64,000 nucleotides of DNA from Larkinella arboricola (lineage in GTDB: Bacteria; Bacteroidota; Bacteroidia; Cytophagales; Spirosomataceae), in contig NZ_QLMC01000006.1 of the NCBI RefSeq assembly GCF_003259745.1, positions 334,731 through 398,730 on the forward strand, written 5' to 3'. Positions 8,593-17,971 of the stretch are shown here, piece by piece. How positions within the stretch are numbered: position 1 is the first letter of the stretch; each line of letters starts with the position of its first letter. The translations under genes and the position numbers were made by a program. The notes under the pieces were generated by a model. It ran no database searches. It saw nothing but the letters and a program-made list of their open reading frames with translations, and was not told where the DNA came from.

Positions 8593-11500
8593 TTAAAAGG
8601 TGACGTTTAGACCCGCAGAAAAGACTTTTTGCTGTGGATACGACCAGGGACCGTTGGGTTGCCAGGAGTTGTTGGGTCCGATTTCCGGATCATAATTTAC
8701 CAGCTTGGTCCAGGTGAGCAGATTTTGGCCGGAAACGTAAATTCGTACGCTCGGAATTTTGATTTTCTGGGTAATCGCAGACGGTAGATTATACGCCAGG
8801 GTTGCATTCTTCAACCGCAGGTAGCTTGCATCGCCAATCCAGAAAGAAGAAATCTGGGAATTATTAACCGTGGGCGACGAGGTAAGCCGGGGATTCTTCG
8901 CATCCGGATTTTCCGGAGTCCAGTAGTCAAAATTCTGGACGTAGGGCAACATCGTATCCCAGAACGGCATAATGGAAGAAGGCTGATAATACCAGTTCAC
9001 GCGGGCCGTACCCTGGAACAGCAGATCAAGGGTAAACCCTTTATAGCGTACCGTCGGCGCAATACCGTAAATAATCTGAGGGGTAGCAGCCGCATTTCCG
9101 ATGGCTGTCAGGTCGTTGTCATCAATCCTGCCATCGCCGTTCAAATCAGCATAGCGAATATCACCCGGTTGTACTTTTCCCCAGGGCTGGGTAGCGATCC
9201 CGCTTTTTAAATTGCCGGATTCATCGAAGTCACTAACCTGAAAATAGCCCAGATCCTGGAAACCAAACTGTGTACCCAGGGAGCGACCGGTTAACCGGCG
9301 ATTTGGATTGTTGGCGGTAACGCCCGACTCAAAGACCTGGAGTAGTTTGTTTTTTGCGTAGGTGAAATTGCCGCCCAGTGATACCTGAAGATCGTTCGAA
9401 AACCGGTGATTGGCCGAGACCGACAAATCGATACCACGGTTATCCATAATTCCGGCATTTACCTGACTCAGGGCAACGCCGTATTCCGCCGGAACGACCA
9501 CGTCGGGATTGACGAGCATATTGGAGCGTTTTTCGTAGAAATAGTCGGCTTCAATCGTAAACCGGCCTTTCCAAAGGGTTGCTTCCAAACCAATGTCGGT
9601 TTTTTTTGCCCGCTCCCAGGTAATATTTGGGTTGGACTCCGCCCGTTCCCGAATACCCTGTACGGCATTCTTGTTGATCACGTAATTCGTTCCCAGCACA
9701 CTGAAGGTACTTAGGTACTGGAAGGCGCTACCGGCCAGTGCCCCTACTTCGCCGTACGAACCCCGGAGCTTCAGGTTATCGAGCCAGGCGACCTGATTTT
9801 TCAGGAACGGTTCTTCCGATAGCCGCCATCCGAGCGAAAAGGCAGGAAAAAAACCGAAGCGGTTATCCGACGCAAAGTAATAACTACCATCGTAGCGCCC
9901 GCTGGCTTCCAGCAGGTATTTGTCGGCGTAATCGTACGTCACGCGGTAGACCAGCCCCATTTGCCGGGCTGAACTCGAAATACCAGCCGTGCTCATATCG
10001 GCCTGGCTGGAACTACCCAGATTGATTTCGTCCACCAGCAGATTGAAGTTTCGGCGGGTGGCGCTTACGCTGAGTAAATCATTGGCTTTGGCTTCGAAAA
10101 TACCCAAGGCACTCACGGTGCTTTTGCCAAACGAGCGGTTATAATTGAATCCCGCCTGGTAGGTAAGTTGACGCCCCTGATCAAAACCCTGGCTCAACGA
10201 CGGTTTGGTCTGACCAAATATGCCATCTTTGATCACATACGGTTTTTTCGTTGTATCGATGGACGCTTTTTGAACCGGTAACGTCCACGTCTTATTCATA
10301 ACCGTGGTGGGATCGTAAGCTATCGTTCCCTTCAGTTTCAACCCGGGAATAAAGGGAATGTCCTGTTCAATCGATAACTGAGAGTAAAGCGCCGAGGTAT
10401 TGATTTTCTGATAGCCACTGTTGAAGAGACTGCCCGTGACAAACGTTCCGTACATGCCGTTGCTATACTGGAGTGGACCGTAAAGCGGGTGCAGGTAACC
10501 GATCAATTCAAAGATCCGACCCGTGGCAATGGAGGGGTACTTTGCCTGTTGAACATAGCCATTCAGGTTCAGCGAAACACGGGTGGTCCGGGTTGCCTGC
10601 GCGTCCAGGTTAACGGCCAGGTTATACCGGTCTTGCCCCGTGGCGGCCCACATGCCTTCCTGGTGTTGATACCCCAAACTGGCGTAATATTTCGCTTTGT
10701 CAGTTCCGCCCGACAGTTCCAGGTTGTGCGAAGTCAACAAGGAGTTTTTGTTGATCAGGGAACCCCAGATATCCTTAAAAGTCGGGTAAGCATCCGGATC
10801 GGAACCATCCTGATATTTTTGGAGGGCATAATTGGAAAACGGAATCGGTAATCCTTCGTTTTGGGCCGCGGCATTCCGCAGGGTAGCGTATTGATACGAA
10901 TTAACATACTCCGGCAAAACCGTTGGATTCTGAAATCCAACGTAGCCATTATACGTCAGCGACGGTGCGCCGGTTTTTCCGCGTTTGGTGGTGACTAAAA
11001 TTACCCCGTTTGCGCCCGCTACACCGTAGGGAGCCACGGCTGCGGCATCTTTCAAAACCGTGAATGACTCGATGGTATTGGGGTCGAGTTGCTGGAAACT
11101 CCGGGGAATGTTATCGACAATGAGCAGTGGCTGATTGCCACCCGTGGACGAAACACCACGAATAAAGATATTTGAACCATCGCGGCCCGGCTCGCCCGAA
11201 CCTTGTTTCACAATAACCCCTGACAGCCGACCACCGAGGCCGTTACTGAGGTTTGTAATCGGCAAAGCCGCTACTTCGGTGCCTTTAAGTGTTGATACGG
11301 CAGCCGTTACGGACGTTTTCTTCTGAACCCCATAGCCGACCACAACCACTTCATTGAGCGATTTACTGTCCGCCCGGAGGGCAATATCCAAAACAGTGCT
11401 GGTTCCGACAGTTACCTCCTGGCTTTCGTAGCCGAGAAAGCTAACGACCAGCACCGTTTTTTCGTCGGGAACGACTAGCGAAAACAGCCCTTTTTCATCC

Positions 11501-11754
11501 GTCGTTGTGCCGCGTTGACTCCCTTTTATAACGACACTGACACCCGGAAGGGCTTCATTTTTTTCGGCGTCTACCACCTTACCTTTTACCGTAAAATCAT
11601 AGGCGGGAGCGACCGTTTTCGGGTTGGACAAGACCGGAAAGCTCAAATCAGCGGCCAGTGCGGTTCCGGAGAAGCTAATTGCCACCAAAAGCTGGAGACA
11701 TCGGATCCGAATGTTGGCGAAAACCGCTGTGCTACAAAGTAATGCTTTTTCCAT
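8593..11754 (-). CDS. susC-like: SusC/RagA family TonB-linked outer-membrane protein
   Basis: 1053 residues. After the signal peptide comes a carboxypeptidase-regulatory-like domain (KGKVVDAEKNEALPGVSV), then the family signature NEVVVVGYGVQKKTSVTAAV, the plug domain with IFIRGVSS and LLIVDNIPRS, and a long beta-barrel ending in an aromatic residue (SAGLNVTF). No STN domain is present, so signalling through an anti-sigma factor is not expected. It is the first gene of the minus-strand operon that continues to base 1. Together with SusD it imports oligosaccharides in a TonB-dependent way. Confidence 0.95.
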   Translation of the reverse strand: MEKALLCSTAVFANIRIRCLQLLVAISFSGTALAADLSFPVLSNPKTVAPAYDFTVKGKVVDAEKNEALPGVSVVIKGSQRGTTTDEKGLFSLVVPDEKTVLVVSFLGYESQEVTVGTSTVLDIALRADSKSLNEVVVVGYGVQKKTSVTAAVSTLKGTEVAALPITNLSNGLGGRLSGVIVKQGSGEPGRDGSNIFIRGVSSTGGNQPLLIVDNIPRSFQQLDPNTIESFTVLKDAAAVAPYGVAGANGVILVTTKRGKTGAPSLTYNGYVGFQNPTVLPEYVNSYQYATLRNAAAQNEGLPIPFSNYALQKYQDGSDPDAYPTFKDIWGSLINKNSLLTSHNLELSGGTDKAKYYASLGYQHQEGMWAATGQDRYNLAVNLDAQATRTTRVSLNLNGYVQQAKYPSIATGRIFELIGYLHPLYGPLQYSNGMYGTFVTGSLFNSGYQKINTSALYSQLSIEQDIPFIPGLKLKGTIAYDPTTVMNKTWTLPVQKASIDTTKKPYVIKDGIFGQTKPSLSQGFDQGRQLTYQAGFNYNRSFGKSTVSALGIFEAKANDLLSVSATRRNFNLLVDEINLGSSSQADMSTAGISSSARQMGLVYRVTYDYADKYLLEASGRYDGSYYFASDNRFGFFPAFSLGWRLSEEPFLKNQVAWLDNLKLRGSYGEVGALAGSAFQYLSTFSVLGTNYVINKNAVQGIRERAESNPNITWERAKKTDIGLEATLWKGRFTIEADYFYEKRSNMLVNPDVVVPAEYGVALSQVNAGIMDNRGIDLSVSANHRFSNDLQVSLGGNFTYAKNKLLQVFESGVTANNPNRRLTGRSLGTQFGFQDLGYFQVSDFDESGNLKSGIATQPWGKVQPGDIRYADLNGDGRIDDNDLTAIGNAAATPQIIYGIAPTVRYKGFTLDLLFQGTARVNWYYQPSSIMPFWDTMLPYVQNFDYWTPENPDAKNPRLTSSPTVNNSQISSFWIGDASYLRLKNATLAYNLPSAITQKIKIPSVRIYVSGQNLLTWTKLVNYDPEIGPNNSWQPNGPWSYPQQKVFSAGLNVTF

Positions 11755-11856
11755 AGCTAGGGGTCGTTTTATGATTAAGAAGTTGGGAGAGCGTTCTGGC
11801 TAGAGTGGTAGAAAGTCAAAACCACCCTTAACACGGCAATAGGGGCGTCGTGTACT

Positions 11857-11891
11857 CATTTTCATGAAATAATATTTATTTCATGAAAATG
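11857..11891. promoter_or_regulatory. Double palindrome upstream of susC, candidate operator
   Basis: Two 15-base arms are perfectly inverted around a 5-base centre. Each arm also contains the self-complementary decamer TTTCATGAAA (11860-11869 and 11879-11888), centred 19 bases apart. It lies about 100 bases before the susC start. Such tandem dyads are typical operators for dimeric regulators; which protein binds is unknown, and no regulator gene is adjacent. The rest of 11755-12160 is AT-rich and shows no gene. Confidence 0.5.
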
Positions 11892-12166
11892 CGCTTAGTG
11901 TTTGTAAACGGACGTTGTGAAAACGGTATAGATTCTAAAACTTTCATCAAATTGCTTTTGACAAGCGATCCCTTACTCGCAGTAGTGTCTTGGCCTTCTA
12001 AATAGTTGGAGCCGTAATCTTAGAAGAATCTGAGGGAAATGCGGGAAAGCTCCCGATCTTCTTCATCCCAAAACATAAAGTCTATAAAAAAACAACGCCA
12101 ACCGCAGTCCAGCTTTTTTACAAAAATTAATAATGACGCCCTCATTGCTTTTTAAAAATCATTTAT

Positions 12167-12191
12167 AACTTTGTTACACAAAGTACTTTTA
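12167..12191 (+). promoter_or_regulatory. 25-base element, copy 1, with promoter-like TAACTTTG before the winged-helix pseudogene
   Basis: Matches copy 2 (12606-12630) at 22 of 25 positions and contains the perfect dyad AAAGTACTTT (12180-12189). The element overlaps TAACTTTG at 12166-12173, a good -7 box of the Bacteroidota TAnnTTTG type, with ATTG 18 bases further upstream. A repressor bound at the dyad would block the start of transcription. The duplicated placement before the regulator and before the ABC gene suggests autoregulation plus control of the exporter (inference). Confidence 0.5.
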
Positions 12192-12280
12192 TTTACTATT
12201 AAATTATGAATAAAAGATTGCTGGTCTTAAGCTGGCTTGAGAAACCTGTTAAAAGATGATAATGGATTGGTCTATGTGAG

Positions 12281-12585
12281 GTGAAAGACTACTTAGAGGA
12301 TCTTAATAAAAATTTTGAAAGTCGGGCTCGACTCGGGATTATGTCAGTCCTGATGGTAACAGACTGGGCGATTTTAGCTTTCTAAAGGAAACCCTTCAAC
12401 TGACTGACGGCAACTTGGCCAGTCATTTGTGCGCCCTGGAAGAAGCGCCTTATCTGCAAGTAGAAAAGCAGTTGGCTGGGCGCAAACCCAATACCCAGTA
12501 CCGGGCCACCCGGCAGGGAGCGGTAGCGTTCAAGAACCACTTAAATGCCCTGGAGCGTTTAATCCGGTCCAATAAAAAGCTTTAA
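12281..12585 (+). pseudogene. Winged-helix transcriptional regulator, broken by a one-base frameshift
   Basis: From GTG at 12281 the reading gives VKDYLEDLNKNFESRARL then GIMSVLMVTDWA, and stops early. Losing one base near 12368-12372 explains this, since the next frame continues DFSFLKETLQLTDGNLASH, then LEEAPYLQVEKQLAGRKPN and QYRATRQGAVAFKNHL to the TAA at 12583-12585. The joined product of about 100 residues is the small MarR/PadR-like winged-helix family that often precedes ABC exporter genes in Bacteroidota. The start codon is uncertain. A sequencing error is possible, because the rest of the frame is well preserved. Confidence 0.72.
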
Positions 12586-12605
12586 GCCATTATTTTATGC
12601 ATTTC

Positions 12606-12630
12606 AACTTTGCAACAAAAAGTACTTTTA
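12606..12630 (+). promoter_or_regulatory. 25-base element, copy 2, before the ABC exporter gene
   Basis: Second copy of the element at 12167-12191, with the dyad AAAGTACTTT at 12619-12628. It lies 40 bases before the ATG of the ABC ATPase gene and after the end of the regulator pseudogene. The -7-like box of copy 1 is changed here (CAACTTTG). Likely an operator for the neighbouring winged-helix regulator. Confidence 0.45.
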
Positions 12631-12669
12631 GTATTATTCAGTCTGTTATAAGGTAATCGCCCAGAAGCT

Positions 12670-13575
12670 ATGAGCCTAACAATTACCAATATCTCCAAGA
12701 CATATTCCAATGGTCGCACCAGTACGGTGCAAGCCTTAAAAAATGTAAGCCTTACGATTTCCAATGGCCTGTTCGGCCTGCTCGGTCCCAACGGGGCGGG
12801 CAAATCCACCCTCATGCGCATCCTGGCGACATTGCAGGAACCGGATGCGGGCAGCATCCACCTGGGCGACATCGATGTGGTCAACCAGCCGAATCGGGTA
12901 CGCCAGACGCTGGGCTATCTGCCGCAGGAATTTGGCGTCTATCCGAAGGTAAACGCCGAGAGCCTGCTCGATTACTTTGCCGTACTCAAGGGCTTTTCCA
13001 ACCGCCAGTCGCGCCGGCAAGTCGTCGAAGCGCTGCTACGCAAGACCAATCTGTGGGAGGTACGCAAGCAGAAGCTGGGGGGTTATTCTGGTGGTATGCG
13101 GCAGCGTTTTGGGGTGGCGGTGGCTCTACTGGGCAATCCAAAACTGCTGATCGTGGACGAACCAACGGCTGGGTTGGACCCCGCTGAGCGGGTGCGCTTT
13201 CTCAACCTCTTAAGTGAACTGGGCGAGAACAGTGTGGTCATCCTTTCAACCCACATTGTCGAAGATGTCAGCGAACTCTGCACCCGGATGGCCATTATTA
13301 ACCAGGGCGAAATCCTGCACGAGGCCGAACCGCTGAAGGCTATGGAAGCCCTTAAGGGACGCATCTGGCGAAAGATCATCCCGAAGAATGAGCTGATCCA
13401 CCTGGAGCGGGAACACAAGATCATTTCCACCAAACTGCTGAGCGGGCGCACCCTCGTCCATATTTACAGCCAGGAATCGCCCGGCGACTTTGAACCGGTG
13501 CAACCCGATTTGGAGGACGTTTACTTTGCGGTCATGGCGGGTTATGTTGGAAACCGTAAATCAGCTGCGGCCTAA
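12670..13575 (+). CDS. ABC transporter ATP-binding protein
   Basis: 301 residues. Walker A GPNGAGKST (around residue 40), the signature YSGGMRQR and Walker B LLIVDEPTAGLDP followed by the switch His (ILSTHIVED) are all present, so the ATPase should be active. The C-terminal 80 residues are the accessory part seen in CcmA/NatA-type export ATPases. The stop overlaps by one base the start of the permease-peptidase gene, so both are co-translated. It would power the membrane part encoded next. Confidence 0.93.
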   Translation: MSLTITNISKTYSNGRTSTVQALKNVSLTISNGLFGLLGPNGAGKSTLMRILATLQEPDAGSIHLGDIDVVNQPNRVRQTLGYLPQEFGVYPKVNAESLLDYFAVLKGFSNRQSRRQVVEALLRKTNLWEVRKQKLGGYSGGMRQRFGVAVALLGNPKLLIVDEPTAGLDPAERVRFLNLLSELGENSVVILSTHIVEDVSELCTRMAIINQGEILHEAEPLKAMEALKGRIWRKIIPKNELIHLEREHKIISTKLLSGRTLVHIYSQESPGDFEPVQPDLEDVYFAVMAGYVGNRKSAAA

Positions 13576-16500
13576 TGAAGTGCTGGGAAATTTTCCGATT
13601 CGAGCTTACTTATCAGCTCCGTCGCCCCTGGCCCTGGCTCTTTCTGGTGGTGATGGTGGTATTCGCTTTCTTCTCGACGCGAATAGCCATTCTGCCCGTT
13701 ACCCTGCCCCAGGATTTCATTCTTAACTCCCCGTTCATTATCACGTCGGTCACCGTCTTTAGTTGCCAGATCTGGCTGCTGCTCGCGCCGGCCGTCGCCG
13801 GTGAGGCCGCTGCGCGGGACCGGCAGACCCGTATGCACCCGCTTCTGTTCACCAGCCCGGTCCGCAAAGCGGAGTATCTGGGGGGGCGTTTTGGGGCCGC
13901 TTTCGCGCTACAGGCGCTTATTTTGCTGGGGGTACAAGTGGGCAGCCTGCTGGCCGTCTATGGACCGGGCGCCAATCCCGAGCTCACGGGCCCCTTTCGC
14001 CCAGAGGCTTACCTGGCCGCCTACGGTTTTCTTGCCTTGACGAATGCGCTGGTCGCGACGAGTTTCCAGTTTGCCTTCGCAATGCTTACCGGTCGGCCAA
14101 TGGCCAGTTACCTGGGCAGTCTGGTGTTGTTTTTCCTCTCCTACCCTGTGACCTTGACGCTGTACGGTTCCAGGTTGCACCATCGGGCGCTGCTGGCGGA
14201 CCCCATTGGCATCCTGGCCATCATGAACGAGATGATGTCGAATTGGACTATCGTTGAAAAAAACGTTCGCTCCTTTACCCTGGAAGGCCCGATGCTTTGG
14301 AATCGGCTGCTGTGGGTCGGCATCGCCCTAGGCATGCTCGCCATCCTCTACCGGCGCGTTCGCCTGGTACACCCTGTTCCCACCGATTGGTGGAGCCAAT
14401 TCACCCCACGGTTCACTACGAAAGTAAAGTCCCCCGCCCCTACCGGATTCACCCGCCTAAGTAGATCTATTCCACCCGCTCGTCAGTCATTTGGTTTCAG
14501 GACAAATCTAGGTCAGACCCTCGCCGTGGCCCGCCGTTCCTTTCAGGGGATTGCGATGAGTCCGGGTGGCCTTTTCCTGCTGCTCATCTTCCCGATGCTG
14601 GTGACGTTCACGGTGCTGGTGAAGATGCAGCACTGGGGCGTACCCCTGCTGCCACGGACGGCTTATCTATTAACTAGGCACCTCACCGGTGTGCTCACCT
14701 CCCCCACCAACTATTGGGTAATGGTTCCGCTCTTTACTATCTACTATGCGGGCGAGCTGGTCTGGCGGGAGCGCGACGCCGGGTTGAGCGAGAGCGTCGA
14801 TGCGACGCCAGTGCCGGAATGGGTTCTGTTCCTGGGCAAGCTCCTGGGTCTGGGGCTCATCCTGGCCACCTTGATGGGGATTATGATCGTTGTCGGCCTG
14901 ACGGTTCAAGTGATCAGAGGGTACTACCCATTCGAGATCATGCGATACGTGCAGGTCCTGCTGGGACTGAAACTTGTTGACTATCTGCTCTTCGCTACCC
15001 TTGCTATGACGGTGCAGGCGGTGGTCAACCAGAAATACCTTGGGCAGCTGTTCACCCTGATCGCCTATCTAGTTATGGTCTTCTCCTCATTTCTGGGCAT
15101 TGAGCACCCCCTGCTGGTCTATGCCTCGGGCCCGGAATGGTATTTCACCGATATGCGTGGTGTTGAATCGTCCCTCGGGCCGTGGCTATGGTTCCGGCTG
15201 TACTGGGCCGCGTGGGCCGTGCTGCTGGCCGTGATCGCCAGGCTGCTGTGGGTTCGCGGCAAGGAGCAGGGCTTAGCAAGCCGGTTGAAAATCGTCCGGC
15301 TTCGGTACACGCGGGCCACGGCGGGTTTCGCCCTGCTCGCGGTGGGCCTTCTTCTCTCTCTGGGGGGCTTCATTTTTTATAACACGAATGTACGCCATGC
15401 ATACGTTACCGACGATGAGCAGGTGCAACGCCGGGCCGACTACGAGAGGCACTATGGGAAGTACGAAGGGATTGCCCAACCGACGCGGGTAGCCACGCAT
15501 CTGCACATTGAGATCTACCCCGACCGGCGGGAAGCGACGATCCGCGGCAGCTACCGCCTGGTTAACCGTACCAGGGGGCCGATCACCTCCGTGCATCTGG
15601 AACCGGCTTTCTACGTGAAGACGCGTATGCGGTTTGATCGGCCAGCCAGAGCGGTCGTGGCCGATGAGAAGCTTGGCCACTTCATCTACGCGCTGGGCCA
15701 ACCGCTCCAGCCTGGCGACTCGCTGACGCTCCGCTTCGAGGTAACGTTCGAAGCCCGGGGTTTTGACCCTCGGGGTCTTGGCAGTACCGGAGCAGGGCAG
15801 GCAATTCTGGAGAACGGCACCTACTTCACGGGCGATGCCCTACCCATCATCGGCTACCAGTCCCAGCGTGAACTCTGGGGTGCCGACGACCGGCGCAAGC
15901 ACGGCCTACCTCGGCAGGTCACGCTGCCAGATCCGGGTGACATCGATCCGCGCGTAGCGGCCGATGCCCCGGCGATCTTCGAAGCCATCATCGGCACCTC
16001 CGCCGATCAGGTGGCCGTGGCCCCGGGCGAACTACGGCGCACGTGGCACCAGGGAGAACGACGTTATTTTCAGTATGGCACCGACGTACCGATCATCGGC
16101 CGGTACGTCTTTTTCTCCGCTAACTACAAGGTGCACCGTGAGCGTTGGAAACACGTCGATCTCCAGGTTTATGTTCACCCCGGCCACACCGAGCACCTTA
16201 ACCGGCTGCTCCGCAGCATCCGGGCCTCACTGGCGTATTATTCGGCGCAGTTCGGCCCTTATCCGCATCGCTTTCTGCAAGTCATCGAACAGCCCGGCAA
16301 CTTCATGGGAATGGGCGTAGATGGGAGTGGCGTGATCACCGGTGGGGAAGGCTTCTTTCAACTGGATCCGAAGGGGGCGGGTTTCGATGCACTTTTTGAG
16401 ATTATGGCCCACGAAATGGGGCATCAATGGTGGGGCATGCAGCTCCAGGCGGCCTTTGCGGAGGGGGGCGGGGTCATTTCCGAAAGCCTCGCCTGGTACT

Positions 16501-17165
16501 CGGCCATGCAGCTCGTCAAGAAGGTGAAGGGCCGGGAAGCCCTCCGGCAGTTTATGAGCATCATGCGCCAGCCGGACCCTTGGCCCCCCATGCGCACGGG
16601 CCTGCCGCTGCTGCGGGCCATGGACCCGTGGGCCAACTACCGCAAAGGTCCCTACGCGATGCATGCCCTTAGCGAGTATGTAGGCGAGGCCCGGGTGAAT
16701 AGAGCCCTTCGTAGGCTCATTGAAAAGAAGGTCTCATCCCTGGCCACGACGATCGATCTCTACCGGGAGTTGCAGGCCGTCACGCCGGACTCGCTTAAAC
16801 CCCTGCTGCACGACCTGTTTGAAGTTAATGCAATCTGGACCTTCAACACCCGGCAAGCGACGGCGAAACAGACAGCGGCAGGCCATTGGCAGGTAACTTT
16901 CGAGGTGGAGGCCCAGAAGGTGGTGGCCGATAGCGCCGGTGTGGAAACCAAGGTGCCGGTGAATGGCTGGGTAGAAATCGGCGTATTCGCTCGCGCCCAG
17001 CCCGGCCAGAAGCTGGGTAAGCCGCTGTACCTGCGGAAGCACTTCATCCACTCCGGTAAGCAAACCATCATAATAATGGTGCCCCAGAAACCGGCGCGGG
17101 GCGGAATAGACCCCTACAGCCTCCTCGACTGGGAGGAAGGCGATAATATCGAGGAAATACAGTGA
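13575..17165 (+). CDS. ABC-2 permease fused to an M1-family metallopeptidase domain
   Basis: 1196 residues. The first half (about 1-600) has two blocks of hydrophobic helices typical of ABC-2 export permeases. The second half is an M1 peptidase domain with HEMGH (His946, Glu947, His950), the third zinc ligand Glu970 in VISESLAWYSA, and a catalytic Tyr region (NYRKGPYAMHAL). The spacing from HExxH to the Glu is one residue longer than in classical aminopeptidases. The GxMEN exopeptidase motif is not seen. The topology suggests a periplasmic peptidase tethered to the exporter. The substrate is unknown. It overlaps the ATPase gene and the following pseudogene by one base each. Confidence 0.9.
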   Translation: MKCWEIFRFELTYQLRRPWPWLFLVVMVVFAFFSTRIAILPVTLPQDFILNSPFIITSVTVFSCQIWLLLAPAVAGEAAARDRQTRMHPLLFTSPVRKAEYLGGRFGAAFALQALILLGVQVGSLLAVYGPGANPELTGPFRPEAYLAAYGFLALTNALVATSFQFAFAMLTGRPMASYLGSLVLFFLSYPVTLTLYGSRLHHRALLADPIGILAIMNEMMSNWTIVEKNVRSFTLEGPMLWNRLLWVGIALGMLAILYRRVRLVHPVPTDWWSQFTPRFTTKVKSPAPTGFTRLSRSIPPARQSFGFRTNLGQTLAVARRSFQGIAMSPGGLFLLLIFPMLVTFTVLVKMQHWGVPLLPRTAYLLTRHLTGVLTSPTNYWVMVPLFTIYYAGELVWRERDAGLSESVDATPVPEWVLFLGKLLGLGLILATLMGIMIVVGLTVQVIRGYYPFEIMRYVQVLLGLKLVDYLLFATLAMTVQAVVNQKYLGQLFTLIAYLVMVFSSFLGIEHPLLVYASGPEWYFTDMRGVESSLGPWLWFRLYWAAWAVLLAVIARLLWVRGKEQGLASRLKIVRLRYTRATAGFALLAVGLLLSLGGFIFYNTNVRHAYVTDDEQVQRRADYERHYGKYEGIAQPTRVATHLHIEIYPDRREATIRGSYRLVNRTRGPITSVHLEPAFYVKTRMRFDRPARAVVADEKLGHFIYALGQPLQPGDSLTLRFEVTFEARGFDPRGLGSTGAGQAILENGTYFTGDALPIIGYQSQRELWGADDRRKHGLPRQVTLPDPGDIDPRVAADAPAIFEAIIGTSADQVAVAPGELRRTWHQGERRYFQYGTDVPIIGRYVFFSANYKVHRERWKHVDLQVYVHPGHTEHLNRLLRSIRASLAYYSAQFGPYPHRFLQVIEQPGNFMGMGVDGSGVITGGEGFFQLDPKGAGFDALFEIMAHEMGHQWWGMQLQAAFAEGGGVISESLAWYSAMQLVKKVKGREALRQFMSIMRQPDPWPPMRTGLPLLRAMDPWANYRKGPYAMHALSEYVGEARVNRALRRLIEKKVSSLATTIDLYRELQAVTPDSLKPLLHDLFEVNAIWTFNTRQATAKQTAAGHWQVTFEVEAQKVVADSAGVETKVPVNGWVEIGVFARAQPGQKLGKPLYLRKHFIHSGKQTIIIMVPQKPARGGIDPYSLLDWEEGDNIEEIQ

Positions 17166-17905
17166 TGAAATTCGAAAATCGTTTGGTTTGAGGTGAACTA
17201 TTCGTTTCGCCAGGTGTCGACAGGGCTGCTGTTCGCCTTTTTTATGTTTGGCTTTCGCATCCTTCGGATGGTTACGTTAACGGATGGAACCCCGCTAAAT
17301 GGGCCCGGCACGATTGCCTTTTTTACGGTCTTTGGCAGCGTGATCTGGGTGGTCATCGGGGAGTCATTGCGGGCAATGCCGCGACCCGCGATACGCAGAC
17401 ACGGATGCATCTGATTACGTATACGGTCCCGGTGAGCAAGCTTAGCTACCTGGGGGCACGATTCCTGGCCGCTCTCACCACCCTGAATGCCTTGAGATTC
17501 TGCTGATCCTTTATGCCGACATGCTTCTTTCTATTTATGGTCCGGGGGCCAAAACGCAGTTTGTGGGTCCGTTCCGGCTGGCGTCCTATTGGACTAATTA
17601 TGCCTACCTGGCCTTGCTGACGGTCGTTGCTGCGACCTCCATAGTGGCCGGGCCATCGCCAGCTACATGGCCAGCATCGGCATTCTCCTATTCTCCCAGT
17701 TCGGCGGCACGACGGTACGGTTCGCCCTGGAATGGAAAGTGCTGGGCAGCCTGCTGGAGATGGAAGGCTGGACGCCCATCGACAAGAATACAGCGAAGCT
17801 TGGCAGTTCTTGCTCAACTGCTTCTGGCGGGTTGGGTCAGCAAAGCCAGCTTGCTCATCAATGGGCTGTTGGACCGGGCCGCCGGGCGGTTGGGTACGCA
17901 CTAAT
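17165..17905 (+). pseudogene. Decayed ABC-2 permease gene, paralogue of the preceding gene's N terminus
   Basis: The ATG at 17165 overlaps the previous stop. Pieces in shifting frames follow the preceding permease: FRQVSTGLLFAFFMFGFRIL, then AGNAATRDTQTRMH (matching AGEAAARDRQTRMH upstream), SKLSYLGARFLAAL and LLSIYGPGAKTQFVGPFR (matching LLAVYGPGANPELTGPFR). Several frameshifts separate them, and no long frame remains. It ends near the IS110 remnant, which may have truncated it. It was probably the second permease subunit of this exporter. Confidence 0.75.
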
Positions 17906-17921
17906 AATAGGCGTTGGCGTA

Positions 17922-17971
17922 AAGCACTTAAGCTGGTCAAGTCTTGAAGTACTTGACCAGCTTAAGTGCTT
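17922..17971. repeat. Perfect 21-base inverted repeat at the permease/IS110 junction
   Basis: Arms 17922-17942 and 17951-17971 are exact inverse complements around an 8-base centre. It lies exactly where the permease remnant ends and the transposase remnant begins. No T-run follows on either strand, so it is not an obvious terminator. It may mark a recombination or insertion boundary (inference). Confidence 0.55.
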
